This document shows positions 8,842 through 17,580 of a stretch of 62,859 bases of DNA, in pieces. Under the pieces are notes generated by a model that made no database searches, was not told the origin of the DNA, and was given only the letters and a program-made list of their open reading frames with translations. This DNA is from Phycisphaeraceae bacterium (GTDB lineage: Bacteria > Planctomycetota > Phycisphaerae > Phycisphaerales > Phycisphaeraceae). Within the stretch, counting starts at the first letter, position 1. Every line of letters starts with the position of its first letter. The stretch spans positions 1-62,859 of the forward strand of contig JADLFV010000022.1 of assembly GCA_020849625.1 (NCBI GenBank). Direction: 5' to 3'. A program made the translations under genes and the position numbers.

Positions 8842-10023
8842 ATGAATCGTCGGCGAGTTATCGGCGTCCTGGTCATTCTCTCGACTTTTTTAGCGGCGAT
8901 GTCCCCGCTCAGCCTTGCCGCGGATGAGCAGCCGCTCATGCAGAGCATGGACCTATTTGAAGCCGGGCAGAACGGCTATGCCACCTATCGCGCCCCGACC
9001 TTCGCCCTGACCCCGGCCGGCACGCTCCTGGTCGTGGCCGAGGGCCGCAAGGATGGCTTCACCGACTGGGTGGACATCAACACCATCATGCGCCGCAGCA
9101 CCGACGGCGGCCGGACCTGGAGCGACCCGGCGGTGGTCATCGACGACGGCCTCAACACCGTGCACAACAACACCCTGGTGGTGGATAATCAGACCGGCAC
9201 GCTGCACCTGATGCACGCCATCAATTACGCACGGGTTTATTGGCGATCCAGCGATGACGACGGTGTGCGCTGGTCAGCCCCGCACGAGATCACCGACACC
9301 TTCCAGACCTTCCGCACCCGCGACGGCTACGAGTGGACCGTGGTCGCACCCGGCATGAGCAACGGCATCGTGCTGGAGCAAGGACCGCACAAGGGACGTT
9401 ATGTCGTGCCCGTCTGGCTGGCGACCAGCCACAGCCACCGCCCCTCCATCAGCGCCACCGTGTTCAGCGACGATCGCGGCCAAACCTGGCAAGCCGGCCA
9501 GATCATCGCTCGTAACGACGATATCACGCCCAATCCCAGCGAAACCGTGCTCATGGAATTGTCCGACGGCCGGGTCATGGCCCACATCCGCAACGAGAAC
9601 ATGCAGTACCGCCGGGCTGTCAGCTTCAGCAATGACGGCGCCACCGACTGGACTACGCCTGTTCTCGATGAGCAACTGTTCGATCCGATCTGCATGGCGG
9701 GCCTGGCCCGTTACGACTACCACACGCTGATCTTCTCCAATCCCGACAGCAGCGCGGACCCGCAGCAGATTCTCAAGTGGAAGGCCCGCCTGCGTCAGAA
9801 CCTGACCATCCGCCAAAGCGTTGACGACGGCCGGACCTGGCGGGTGTCTCGTGTCCTGGATTCCGGCCGCGCCGGTTACAGCCAGCTTCTGGTGGGGTCC
9901 GACGGCACCATCTACTGCTTCTACGAGCGCGGCAACATCTACGAGGATGTCACCAAGTTCGCCCCCCGCTATCTGTCGCTGGTCCAATTCAACCTGGCGT
10001 GGCTCCGACAAGGCAACCCGTAA
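8842..10023 (+). CDS. Secreted sialidase-family protein (BNR repeats)
   Basis: 393 residues with a signal peptide ending near SLAA. Several Asp-box (BNR) motifs mark a sialidase beta-propeller: STDGGRTW, SSDDDGVRW, FSDDRGQTW and SVDDGRTW. The N-terminal YATYRAPTFAL segment stands where GH33 enzymes carry the first catalytic arginine (Y/FRIP motif), here as YRAP. GGAG precedes the start by about 8 nt. It is 19 nt after the aldolase gene and 38 nt before another sialidase, so it is probably part of the same operon. It is predicted to act outside the cytoplasm on glycan ends; sialic acid specificity is inferred from the family and is not certain. Confidence 0.8.
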   Translation: MNRRRVIGVLVILSTFLAAMSPLSLAADEQPLMQSMDLFEAGQNGYATYRAPTFALTPAGTLLVVAEGRKDGFTDWVDINTIMRRSTDGGRTWSDPAVVIDDGLNTVHNNTLVVDNQTGTLHLMHAINYARVYWRSSDDDGVRWSAPHEITDTFQTFRTRDGYEWTVVAPGMSNGIVLEQGPHKGRYVVPVWLATSHSHRPSISATVFSDDRGQTWQAGQIIARNDDITPNPSETVLMELSDGRVMAHIRNENMQYRRAVSFSNDGATDWTTPVLDEQLFDPICMAGLARYDYHTLIFSNPDSSADPQQILKWKARLRQNLTIRQSVDDGRTWRVSRVLDSGRAGYSQLLVGSDGTIYCFYERGNIYEDVTKFAPRYLSLVQFNLAWLRQGNP

Positions 10024-10061
10024 ACCCGCTGGCCGCATGACGCGGCAAAAGGATCATCAGC

Positions 10062-11798
10062 ATGAACCTGTCGCAACGATTCTGTATGAGAAACCTGACC
10101 ATGATCGCCATCATTTGTTCCCTTGTCGCCTGTGTCGGGATGCAGACCGCGACAGCGGAAGAGGAGGTGATGGCGTCGCTGCATCAGATGCAGATTCCGG
10201 TGCTCAAGCTCAAGCAGCGCAACGAGGTGTTGCAGATCAAGCTGGTCGTACCAGACGATGGCGTGGCGCACGAGGTGACCAGCATGACGATCAGCACGCA
10301 GGGCACGGATGATCTTGCGGACATCCGGACCGTGCAGCTTTTCTATCTGGGGCAGGATCCGTTTTTCATCCGCTACGAGCCGGACCCCAAGCACGCGGGC
10401 AACATCGTGGACCCGCTCTATGATCAGCCGGTCGAGATTGTGCAGGTCGGCGGGGACCAGGCTCCTGCTGACAGCATCACGTTCGTGGCGAATCAGAAAC
10501 TTCGAGCGGGCGAGAATTACTTCTGGGTTTCTTACCAGTTGACCGACGCTGCGGATCTGCACCACAAGGTGGATGCCGGCTGCACCGAGATTCGCCTGGA
10601 CGCCGACAGCGTGATCATGCCCGATCCCATCAGTCCGCCGGTGGTGCAGCGCATCGGCGTGGCGGTGCGGCAGCATCTGGATGACAACGTGGACTCATAC
10701 CGTGTGGCGGGGCTGGCCACCACCAACAAGGGCACGCTGCTGGCGGTGTACGACGCACGCCACGCCAGCAGCCGCGACCTGCAGGGCGACATCGACATCG
10801 GCCTCAGCCGCAGCACCGATGGCGGCAGCACCTGGGAACCCATGCGCATTGCCATGGATATGGGCGAATGGGGCGATCTGCCGCAGAAGTTCAACGGCGT
10901 CAGCGATCCCTGCATCCTGGTGGATAAAAACTCCGACAACATCTTCGTCGCCGCTCTGTGGATGTACGGCCTGCTCGATGAGCAGGGACACTGGATCGAA
11001 GGCCTCACGTCGCAGAGCACACAGTGGGAACATCAATGGAAAAATAAAGGCTCGCAGCCCGGCTTTGACGTGAAGGAAACGTCGCAGTTCATGCTCGTGA
11101 CGAGCAATGATGACGGCGTATCCTGGAGCGAGCCAGCGAATCTCACGCAGATGTGCAAGAAGCGCGAGTGGTGGCTGTGGGCTCCGGCCCCCGGGCGCGG
11201 CATCACCATGGACAACGGCACGCTGGTGTTCCCCTCCCAGGGACGCGACGCTGAGGGCACGACCTTCTCCAACATCACCTGGAGCAGCGACGGCGGCCAC
11301 ACCTGGACGACCAGTGAGCCGGCCCACAGTTACAGCAACGAATGCGCGGTGGCACAACTCAGTGACGGCTCGCTGATGCTCAACATGCGGCAGAGACCGG
11401 CCAAAGGAAACATCAACCATCGCGCGGTCGCGGTAACCAGCGACATGGGCCAGACCTGGCAGGCGCACCCCACCACCGACGTCGCCCTGCCCGAGCCGGT
11501 GTGCATGGGATCACTGCTCAAGCATCGCTACACCGACAACGGCCAGCAGAAATCCATTCTGCTGTTCGCCAATCCCAACGTCGATGAAAATCCGCGCGAA
11601 CGCACCACCATCAAGGTGAGCTTTGACGATGGCATGACCTGGCCCGAAGAATACTGGCTGCTGCTGGATGAGGGCTTCAACCGCGGATACTCGTGCCTGA
11701 CGTCAATCGATGAAGACACCATCGGCATCATCTACGAGTGCAGCGGGTCGGACCTGGCGTTCGAGAGCATTCCGCTGGATGAGCTACTGCGCAGGTGA
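10062..11798 (+). CDS. Secreted exo-alpha-sialidase-like protein with N-terminal accessory domain
   Basis: 578 residues: a signal peptide, a beta-rich accessory domain of about 170 residues also seen in large bacterial and planctomycete sialidases (MQIPVLKLKQRNEVLQIKLV), then a GH33-like propeller. The propeller starts with DSYRVAGLATTNKGTLLAVY, where Arg fits the first of the arginine triad. Asp boxes are visible as STDGGSTW, SNDDGVSW, SSDGGHTW and SDMGQTW. The acidic and nucleophile region ends with YSCLTSIDEDTIGIIYE, as in GH33. This is the best candidate here for a true sialidase. It follows the other sialidase by 38 nt and is followed after 10 nt by the URO-D-like gene. Confidence 0.85.
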   Translation: MNLSQRFCMRNLTMIAIICSLVACVGMQTATAEEEVMASLHQMQIPVLKLKQRNEVLQIKLVVPDDGVAHEVTSMTISTQGTDDLADIRTVQLFYLGQDPFFIRYEPDPKHAGNIVDPLYDQPVEIVQVGGDQAPADSITFVANQKLRAGENYFWVSYQLTDAADLHHKVDAGCTEIRLDADSVIMPDPISPPVVQRIGVAVRQHLDDNVDSYRVAGLATTNKGTLLAVYDARHASSRDLQGDIDIGLSRSTDGGSTWEPMRIAMDMGEWGDLPQKFNGVSDPCILVDKNSDNIFVAALWMYGLLDEQGHWIEGLTSQSTQWEHQWKNKGSQPGFDVKETSQFMLVTSNDDGVSWSEPANLTQMCKKREWWLWAPAPGRGITMDNGTLVFPSQGRDAEGTTFSNITWSSDGGHTWTTSEPAHSYSNECAVAQLSDGSLMLNMRQRPAKGNINHRAVAVTSDMGQTWQAHPTTDVALPEPVCMGSLLKHRYTDNGQQKSILLFANPNVDENPRERTTIKVSFDDGMTWPEEYWLLLDEGFNRGYSCLTSIDEDTIGIIYECSGSDLAFESIPLDELLRR

Positions 11799-11808
11799 TC
11801 TACCCACT

Positions 11809-13011
11809 ATGAACGCCTACGACTTCCTTCAACCGCAACAGAAAAAACTGGTCGATGACCTTTTGTCCCAGATGCAATCCCACGACGGCCTGGCGCCGGT
11901 TGACCTGGATCGCTTCTGGGCTGATCAGGAACCGGCCATGCGCGATCCATTCGCGGCTGACATTCCGCAGGTTCCGCTCGGGGCATTCTGCACCTGGGAG
12001 TGCGTGTTTGCCGAGTTGGGCATCGAAGAGGATTACCGATGCTTCGAGACGGATGATGCGTACCGCGTGGACGTCAGCCGCCGTTACAACGACCTGGCAG
12101 AGCGAATCGTCGGCCGCCGCCTGCTGGATGAGAAGCCGCGCGATCCTGATTTGCAATACCCGGCCTGTGGCGGACTGCACACCGTCTTCGAGGCCCGCAA
12201 CGAATGGCTCGGTGGCCCGGCCGGGTCGTGGTGGATGCACCAGGCGGCTGACACCCGAGATGAATTGAAGGCCTTGCTCGACCGTGTGGAACAGCGAGAC
12301 ATCCGCGCCACGATCCTGCCGCCGGACTGGGAACAAGCCAAGGCGCGCCTGCTGCCGCGAGGGATCAAGCCTCCGATCTATCGCCATCAGCGCGGCCCGG
12401 TCACTTTCGCCACCAGCATCTTCGGGCCGGAGAATCTGATCTATCTGATCCTCGATGAGCCGGACCTGGCCGCCCGCCTGAGCGATCAGATCAAGCGCGT
12501 CATCCTGGAGATCGCCCGCATCCGGGACGAAGAAGCCGGCTACAGCCCGCAGGATGCGCCGCGTGGCTGGAGTTTTCATGACGATAATTGCGCCCTGTTG
12601 AACGCCGAGATGTACGAGTTTTTCGCGCTGCCCATCACCACAGCTGTGTACGGGCGCTATTGTCCGGACTCGGGTGACTGGCGCTATCATCACTCCGACT
12701 CGGCCATGGCTCACCAACTGCCCAACCTCGCGAAGGCCGGCGTCACCGTGGTCAACCTCGGGCCCACCCTCACCGTCCGCGAAATCCGTCAACAACTACC
12801 CAGGGCGGCCATCCACGGCCAGCTGGCCCCATTCACCTACAGCCGCAACGAGCAGGCCAACATGGTCGCCGAGTTCCTGCGCGATTTTGAACAGGCCCAG
12901 GCCCAGCGCGGCCTGGTCTTCGCCACTTCAGGCTCAGTCAACAACGGCTCGCGCCTGGCCGGCATGCGATTACTCATGGCGGCCATCCAGCGCTACGGCC
13001 GGTATCAATGA
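11809..13011 (+). CDS. URO-D-like protein of a catabolic cluster
   Basis: 400 residues from ATG 11809, 10 nt after the preceding stop; an earlier in-frame start would overlap the sialidase gene. The C-terminal half resembles the uroporphyrinogen decarboxylase-like superfamily often found in planctomycete sugar-use clusters: WSFHDDNCALLNAEMYEFFA, then NLGPTLTVREIRQQLP and SGSVNNGSRLAG. Heme synthesis is unlikely because the context is catabolic and the sequence is divergent. Some family members are methyltransferase-like or of unknown function. Cytoplasmic. It is convergent with the ABC-F gene 34 nt away. Confidence 0.65.
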   Translation: MNAYDFLQPQQKKLVDDLLSQMQSHDGLAPVDLDRFWADQEPAMRDPFAADIPQVPLGAFCTWECVFAELGIEEDYRCFETDDAYRVDVSRRYNDLAERIVGRRLLDEKPRDPDLQYPACGGLHTVFEARNEWLGGPAGSWWMHQAADTRDELKALLDRVEQRDIRATILPPDWEQAKARLLPRGIKPPIYRHQRGPVTFATSIFGPENLIYLILDEPDLAARLSDQIKRVILEIARIRDEEAGYSPQDAPRGWSFHDDNCALLNAEMYEFFALPITTAVYGRYCPDSGDWRYHHSDSAMAHQLPNLAKAGVTVVNLGPTLTVREIRQQLPRAAIHGQLAPFTYSRNEQANMVAEFLRDFEQAQAQRGLVFATSGSVNNGSRLAGMRLLMAAIQRYGRYQ

Positions 13012-13045
13012 TGATCGCGCGCAGAATCGCCGCTTCGGCGAGTAT

Positions 13046-15037
13046 TTACTCCGCCCGCCGGCCCCATTCGCGTTCGAGGGGTTTAAGCTCAGATTCGAGT
13101 TTCTCCCGCTCGGCTTTCAGTTGCCTGACCTTGTCGCCGTCGCTGAACACCGCCGGGCTGGCCAGATCAAAATCAATTCGGTGCAGTTCCGTTTCAAGGC
13201 GCTCTATCTCTGCTTCGAGTTTTTCCTGCGACATCCTGCCGAGCCCCCCACCGCCACCACCGCCGCCCTTGGAAGGTCGGGTGGGTTTGGACTTGGGCGC
13301 GGGCTTCGGCTTTTCAGGTTTGGGTTTTTCAGGTTTGGGCTCGGCAACCGTCTGCTGCCGGGCCTGCTCGGCGAGGTAATCGCTGTAAGTGCCCAGAAAG
13401 TGCGTCACGCGGCCGGACCCGTCGAACACCAGCAACTGATCAACCAGGCGATCCAGCAACCAACGATCGTGCGTGACGAGAATGAGCGTGCCGGGATGGA
13501 TCTTGTTGGCGCCTTCCTTGGAGTAGCGCTTTTCCGCCCGGTTGAAGCGGAGCAGCGATTCCTCCAGACGCTCGCAGGATGGGATGTCCAGGTGATTGGT
13601 CGGTTCGTCGAGCACCAGCACGTTGTGGCCGCTGACGACCAGGCCGGCAAGCACGGTGCGGCTGCGTTCGCCGCCGGATAGAGCGCTGAGCGGTTTGTCC
13701 TGGTCGCCCCCGGAGAACAGGAACGCACCTGCCAGATCGCGCGCGGATTGCTCCAACTGATCGGGCACTTTGAGGCGCAGGTAATCGACGACGGTGAGTT
13801 GGGTGTTGAGACCTTCGTGAGTCTGATGGTAGTGGCCGATGTCAACGGAGCTTCCGATCCTGATGACGGTTCTGGGATCGGGATCAGCATCCTGTTCCCC
13901 CAGCAGGCAGCGCGTCAATGTGGTCTTGCCGGCCCCGTTGGGGCCGATGACACCGATGCGGTCGCCGCGCTGGATCGTCAGCGTCACGTCACGAAACAGA
14001 ACCTTCTGGCCATAGCTTTTGGATACCTGCACCGCGACGACGATCTGATCCCCGGCCCGCTGGATCGGCGCGAATCGAATGTTGACTTCATCGAGTTCGA
14101 CCGGCCGCTCGAGTCCTTCATCGCGCTTGAAACGTGCGAGGCGCTTCTCGCGGCCCTGGGCCTGCTTGGCGCGCTGGCCTGCCCGGTAACGATCGATGAA
14201 GGCCTGTTCGTGGCGGATCTTCGTCTGCTGCTTCTCAAATGCGCGATGCTGGGCGAGGATGCGCTCGGCGCGAAGCTGGCGGAATTTGTCGTAATTGCCT
14301 GGATATTCCACCAGTTGTCCAGCTTCCAGTTCGTAAATCCGGCTGACCGTGCGGTTGAGCAGCCAGCGGTCGTGACTGATGAGAATCACCGCCCCGGGAA
14401 ACTGGTTGAGGAAGTTTTCAAGCCATTCCCGCCCCGCGATGTCCAGGTGATTGGTCGGCTCGTCCAGCAGCAGCACGTCCGGCTTGGAAAGCAGCAGCTT
14501 CGCCAGCGCGAGCCGGCCTTTTTGTCCGCCGGACAGATCACGCACCTTGACGTTGAATGTCGAATCATCAAGACCCACTCCGTGCAGCGTGGCCTCGATC
14601 AGGTGGTCAACCGCGTAACCGCCAGCCTGCTGCATGCGATGCTCAAGCTGCTCGTATCGCCGCAGCAGACGTTGCATCGTTTCACCTGCGCCATCGGTCA
14701 CCTCCGCCATGGCGTGAGCGACTTTGTCCAACTCATCGTGCAGGCGGGTCAGTTCAGCAAAAGCTGAGCCCGCTTCGTGGCGCAGGGTCTGGTCGAGATC
14801 GAGGTCGGGATCCTGGGTGAGATACCCCACCGTGGCGTCGCGGGAGATCTGGACCTGCCCGGCATCGGGGCCGTGAGCCGACAACCCGGCGATGAGTTTC
14901 ATCAGCGTGGTCTTGCCGCATCCGTTGCGTCCGACCAGTCCGACGTGATCGCCTGCGTTGAGCGTGAGGCTGGCGCCGTCGAGCAACACGCGCTCGCCGA
15001 TGCGGTATTCGAGATTGGCGATCGACAACAGGGCCAT
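13046..15037 (-). CDS. ABC-F family ATPase (Uup/EttA type)
   Basis: 663 residues with two ABC domains and no membrane segment. The first has GRNGCGKTT and LSGGQKGRLALAK with LLLDEPTNHLD. The second has GPNGAGKTT, LSGGERSRT and VLDEPTNHLD. A charged linker with the ABC-F arm lies between them (RAEQ-rich FEKQQTKIRHEQ region). After the second domain is a low-complexity stretch of PEKPKP repeats and a glycine run, then a coiled coil ending near REWGRRAE, as in Uup. ABC-F proteins act on the ribosome during translation; Uup is also linked to DNA stability. It separates the two mirrored glycan modules. Confidence 0.92.
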   Translation of the reverse strand: MALLSIANLEYRIGERVLLDGASLTLNAGDHVGLVGRNGCGKTTLMKLIAGLSAHGPDAGQVQISRDATVGYLTQDPDLDLDQTLRHEAGSAFAELTRLHDELDKVAHAMAEVTDGAGETMQRLLRRYEQLEHRMQQAGGYAVDHLIEATLHGVGLDDSTFNVKVRDLSGGQKGRLALAKLLLSKPDVLLLDEPTNHLDIAGREWLENFLNQFPGAVILISHDRWLLNRTVSRIYELEAGQLVEYPGNYDKFRQLRAERILAQHRAFEKQQTKIRHEQAFIDRYRAGQRAKQAQGREKRLARFKRDEGLERPVELDEVNIRFAPIQRAGDQIVVAVQVSKSYGQKVLFRDVTLTIQRGDRIGVIGPNGAGKTTLTRCLLGEQDADPDPRTVIRIGSSVDIGHYHQTHEGLNTQLTVVDYLRLKVPDQLEQSARDLAGAFLFSGGDQDKPLSALSGGERSRTVLAGLVVSGHNVLVLDEPTNHLDIPSCERLEESLLRFNRAEKRYSKEGANKIHPGTLILVTHDRWLLDRLVDQLLVFDGSGRVTHFLGTYSDYLAEQARQQTVAEPKPEKPKPEKPKPAPKSKPTRPSKGGGGGGGGLGRMSQEKLEAEIERLETELHRIDFDLASPAVFSDGDKVRQLKAEREKLESELKPLEREWGRRAE

Positions 15038-15133
15038 AAGGCCGCGTAGTTTACCGATGTCGCGGCCGGGATGTCGCCCCAGCCGCGGGCGGTCTTCACC
15101 CAGGGGAACACGAACAGTGCCGGCCGGCGTGCT

Positions 15134-16234
15134 TCAGCGCACCACGCGCCCGTTGGTTGATCCGCCGACCAGTCGTTCGACCTCGCTGCGCGTCACGTAG
15201 TTGAAGTCGCCCTTGATGGAGTGGGCCAGGCACGAGGATGCGACCGCGAAACGCACCGCCTGGGCCGGCTCGCGCCACTTCTCATCGTTGAGCGCGAAGA
15301 TCAATCCCGCGGCGAAGGAGTCGCCGCCACCCACGCGGTCCACGATGTCCGTGATCGGGTAAGGCGAATAGGCGCCCTTGTCATCGCACGGTGCCATGTG
15401 CGCGGTATCAGCCTTCGCGTCGTACAGCATCGCGCCCCACAGGTTGTGATCGGCGGAGATGCTCTGCCGCAGCGTGATCGCCACCAGCTTAATATTGGCG
15501 AACTGGCTGCACACGCCGCGGGCCACCTGCGGATAGCGTTCCACCGCCAGCTTGCCCTGGTCGATATCGCTGCCGTCAGCGGTCACGCCCAGCACGTCGG
15601 CGCAATCCTCTTCGTTGGCGATCAATACATCCACGTGAACGAGCAGTTTGCGCATGACCTGCTCGGCCAGATCGCGCGGCTTCTGATTGCCCGCGTGCCA
15701 GTTCCAAAGTTTCTTGCGAAAGTTCAGATCGCAGGACACGGTCAGCCCGGCTTTCCTGGCTGCGGCAGCCGCGCTGATGGCAGCCTCCGCCGCTTGGGCG
15801 GACACGGCTGGCGTAATGCCCGAAACGTGGAACCAACCGGCGCCCTGGAAAATTTTCGCCCAGTCATAACTATCCGGCTCCGCCATCGCCACGGCCGCGC
15901 CTTCGCGATCATATACCACCTGGCTCGGCCGCTGATTGGCGCCGGTCTCCACGAAATAAAGCCCCAGCCGCCCGCGCTTGCTGCGCTGCACATGCCGTGT
16001 CTCGACGCCCATCGAACGCAGGTCCGCAAGGCAAGCATCGGCCAGCACGTTGTCCGGCAAGGTCGTCACAAACGACGCGCTACCGCCCAGCAGACAGATC
16101 GACGCCGCCACGTTGGCCTCCGAGCCGCCAAAGGTCACCTCCAGCGTGCCCGGCATCACCTGCCGCAGACGCAGATGTCCCGCAGGCATAAAACGGGCCA
16201 TCACTTCACCGAACGTCACTACAGTCTTACTCAT
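15134..16234 (-). CDS. kdgK: PfkB-family 2-keto-3-deoxygluconate kinase
   Basis: 366 residues from ATG 16234, preferred over the in-frame TTG at 16252. It begins VVTFGEVMARFMP and has the ribokinase-family features GGSEANVA near the start and the PfkB signature VGGGDSFAAGLIFAL with the catalytic Asp near the end. The pattern RGRLGLYFVETGANQRPSQV is characteristic of 2-keto-3-deoxygluconate kinases. Reaction: ATP-dependent phosphorylation of a 2-keto-3-deoxy sugar acid, normally followed by aldolase cleavage. It is the last gene of the minus-strand LamG/prepilin/sialidase set, 45 nt after the sialidase stop, and likely works with the aldolase at 7,993. Confidence 0.85.
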   Translation of the reverse strand: MSKTVVTFGEVMARFMPAGHLRLRQVMPGTLEVTFGGSEANVAASICLLGGSASFVTTLPDNVLADACLADLRSMGVETRHVQRSKRGRLGLYFVETGANQRPSQVVYDREGAAVAMAEPDSYDWAKIFQGAGWFHVSGITPAVSAQAAEAAISAAAAARKAGLTVSCDLNFRKKLWNWHAGNQKPRDLAEQVMRKLLVHVDVLIANEEDCADVLGVTADGSDIDQGKLAVERYPQVARGVCSQFANIKLVAITLRQSISADHNLWGAMLYDAKADTAHMAPCDDKGAYSPYPITDIVDRVGGGDSFAAGLIFALNDEKWREPAQAVRFAVASSCLAHSIKGDFNYVTRSEVERLVGGSTNGRVVR

Positions 16235-16279
16235 GTGATCGAGTCCATCCAATGTTGTAGTAATCTCGCGCGCTCCAAC

Positions 16280-17515
16280 TCAAGGAGCATCCGGCTCACC
16301 GGCGTCATTGACTACCACACGCAGTCGGCTGCCGTCACTCACCAGTCGCCCTGCCGCCACGTCCTGCTCCGTGAACACCGCCATGTAAATCTTCATCTGC
16401 CCCATGCGATCGTAGTCATAGATGGCATAGATCGTGCCATCATTCGCCTGCACCGCGTCGGGGTACGACACATTCAGCCGTTCATCGATCATCAGCCCGC
16501 CGCTCCAGGTCTTGCCATCGTCGGTGGAGACAAACGCCTTGAGGTCCGAACGTTTCTTTTCATCGGGCGGGTCATGGCGGATCAACAGCAGGCTGCCGGA
16601 GTTGAGCCGACGGATGAAGAAACGCGACACCGGGTGCGGGATGCCGGACGGCTCTCCCGGCGACCAGGTTTTGCCGCCATCGGTTGAGAAACTCTGCCCG
16701 ATGCCGTACCGGGTGCGCACCAGCACCCAGATCGAGCCGTCCTTGCGTTCCACGAACATGTGCTCATCGTACTGGCGATCGGGCACATCGGGTTGGCCGA
16801 GCAACTGCCAGGTGTTGCCCTGATCGCGCGAGCAGAATGCGTTGGAGTATTCCAGCTCGGGCAGGTCGATGATAGCGCCGGGTGCCGTCACCGGGCGCTT
16901 GCCCTCGGTGACGCTGGGCTCCCTCGTCCATACGGCCACCGGCGCCAACCAATCACCATTGGACAGCACGGTGGGCTTGTTCATCATGATGCCGTCGAAC
17001 AGCCGGCGCGGTTCGGACCAGGTGGGATTGGCATCACCGGGATTGTCGGTGGTGATGGCCCACACGCCTGCCCGACCGTCCCAATGCGTATGGGCCTGGG
17101 CCCAGAAAAACCACAACCGCCCCGTGGGATCGATCCACACCACGGGATCAAACGAACGGATCATCGGGTCGGCTGGATCGATCACCACGGCCGGCTTCGA
17201 CCAGGTTTTGCCGTCATCGCCGCTGGTCACCAGCAGCGAAAAGTTGCCGGGCCCTTCGCCCCAGCCTTCGGGGCTGTCGCCCTTGTTGTTGGCGTACCAC
17301 GTGACCCACAGCCGCCCGTTGGCCGCCCGCGCGATGCCGGGAATGCCTTGGAAATCGCGGCGATCCAGGTCGTAGGTGTGGCCCTCGGGATACACCTGCA
17401 CCTCGGGCGGCTGCAGGGCGAGTGTCGTCGCGTCCTGCGCCCGAGCCGCCGAATTCACCCACTGAAAGCAGCAGGCGATGGTGACCAGAATTCTGACTGA
17501 CCGACGTGTCTTCAT
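16280..17515 (-). CDS. Secreted sialidase-family protein
   Basis: 411 residues with a signal peptide ending near ARAQ. The propeller shows Asp boxes TSGDDGKTW, STDGGKTW and STDDGKTW, with CSRDQGNTW as a weaker fourth. The start of the mature protein reads FQGIPGIARAANGRLWVTWY, where the usual catalytic Arg of the YRIP motif is absent (QGIP). It may therefore be a divergent or non-sialic hydrolase or a binding protein. It lies between a second sialidase-like gene and kdgK on the same strand. Confidence 0.75.
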   Translation of the reverse strand: MKTRRSVRILVTIACCFQWVNSAARAQDATTLALQPPEVQVYPEGHTYDLDRRDFQGIPGIARAANGRLWVTWYANNKGDSPEGWGEGPGNFSLLVTSGDDGKTWSKPAVVIDPADPMIRSFDPVVWIDPTGRLWFFWAQAHTHWDGRAGVWAITTDNPGDANPTWSEPRRLFDGIMMNKPTVLSNGDWLAPVAVWTREPSVTEGKRPVTAPGAIIDLPELEYSNAFCSRDQGNTWQLLGQPDVPDRQYDEHMFVERKDGSIWVLVRTRYGIGQSFSTDGGKTWSPGEPSGIPHPVSRFFIRRLNSGSLLLIRHDPPDEKKRSDLKAFVSTDDGKTWSGGLMIDERLNVSYPDAVQANDGTIYAIYDYDRMGQMKIYMAVFTEQDVAAGRLVSDGSRLRVVVNDAGEPDAP

Positions 17516-17580
17516 GAGTGTGACCCTTGGTGTCTATTGCCCAGCCATGCGCTATTGACCTGAACGCCTTAATCATTCGT

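Noticed and set aside
12674-13681. A 335-residue open frame on the plus strand across the end of the URO-D-like gene and the ABC-F gene
   Set aside because: It is antisense to conserved ABC-F motifs, has no family signature and is a by-product of GC-rich codon use.
15221-16687. A 488-residue open frame opposite the kdgK and sialidase genes
   Set aside because: It runs antisense through two genes with clear motifs and shows His/Arg-rich composition typical of shadows.
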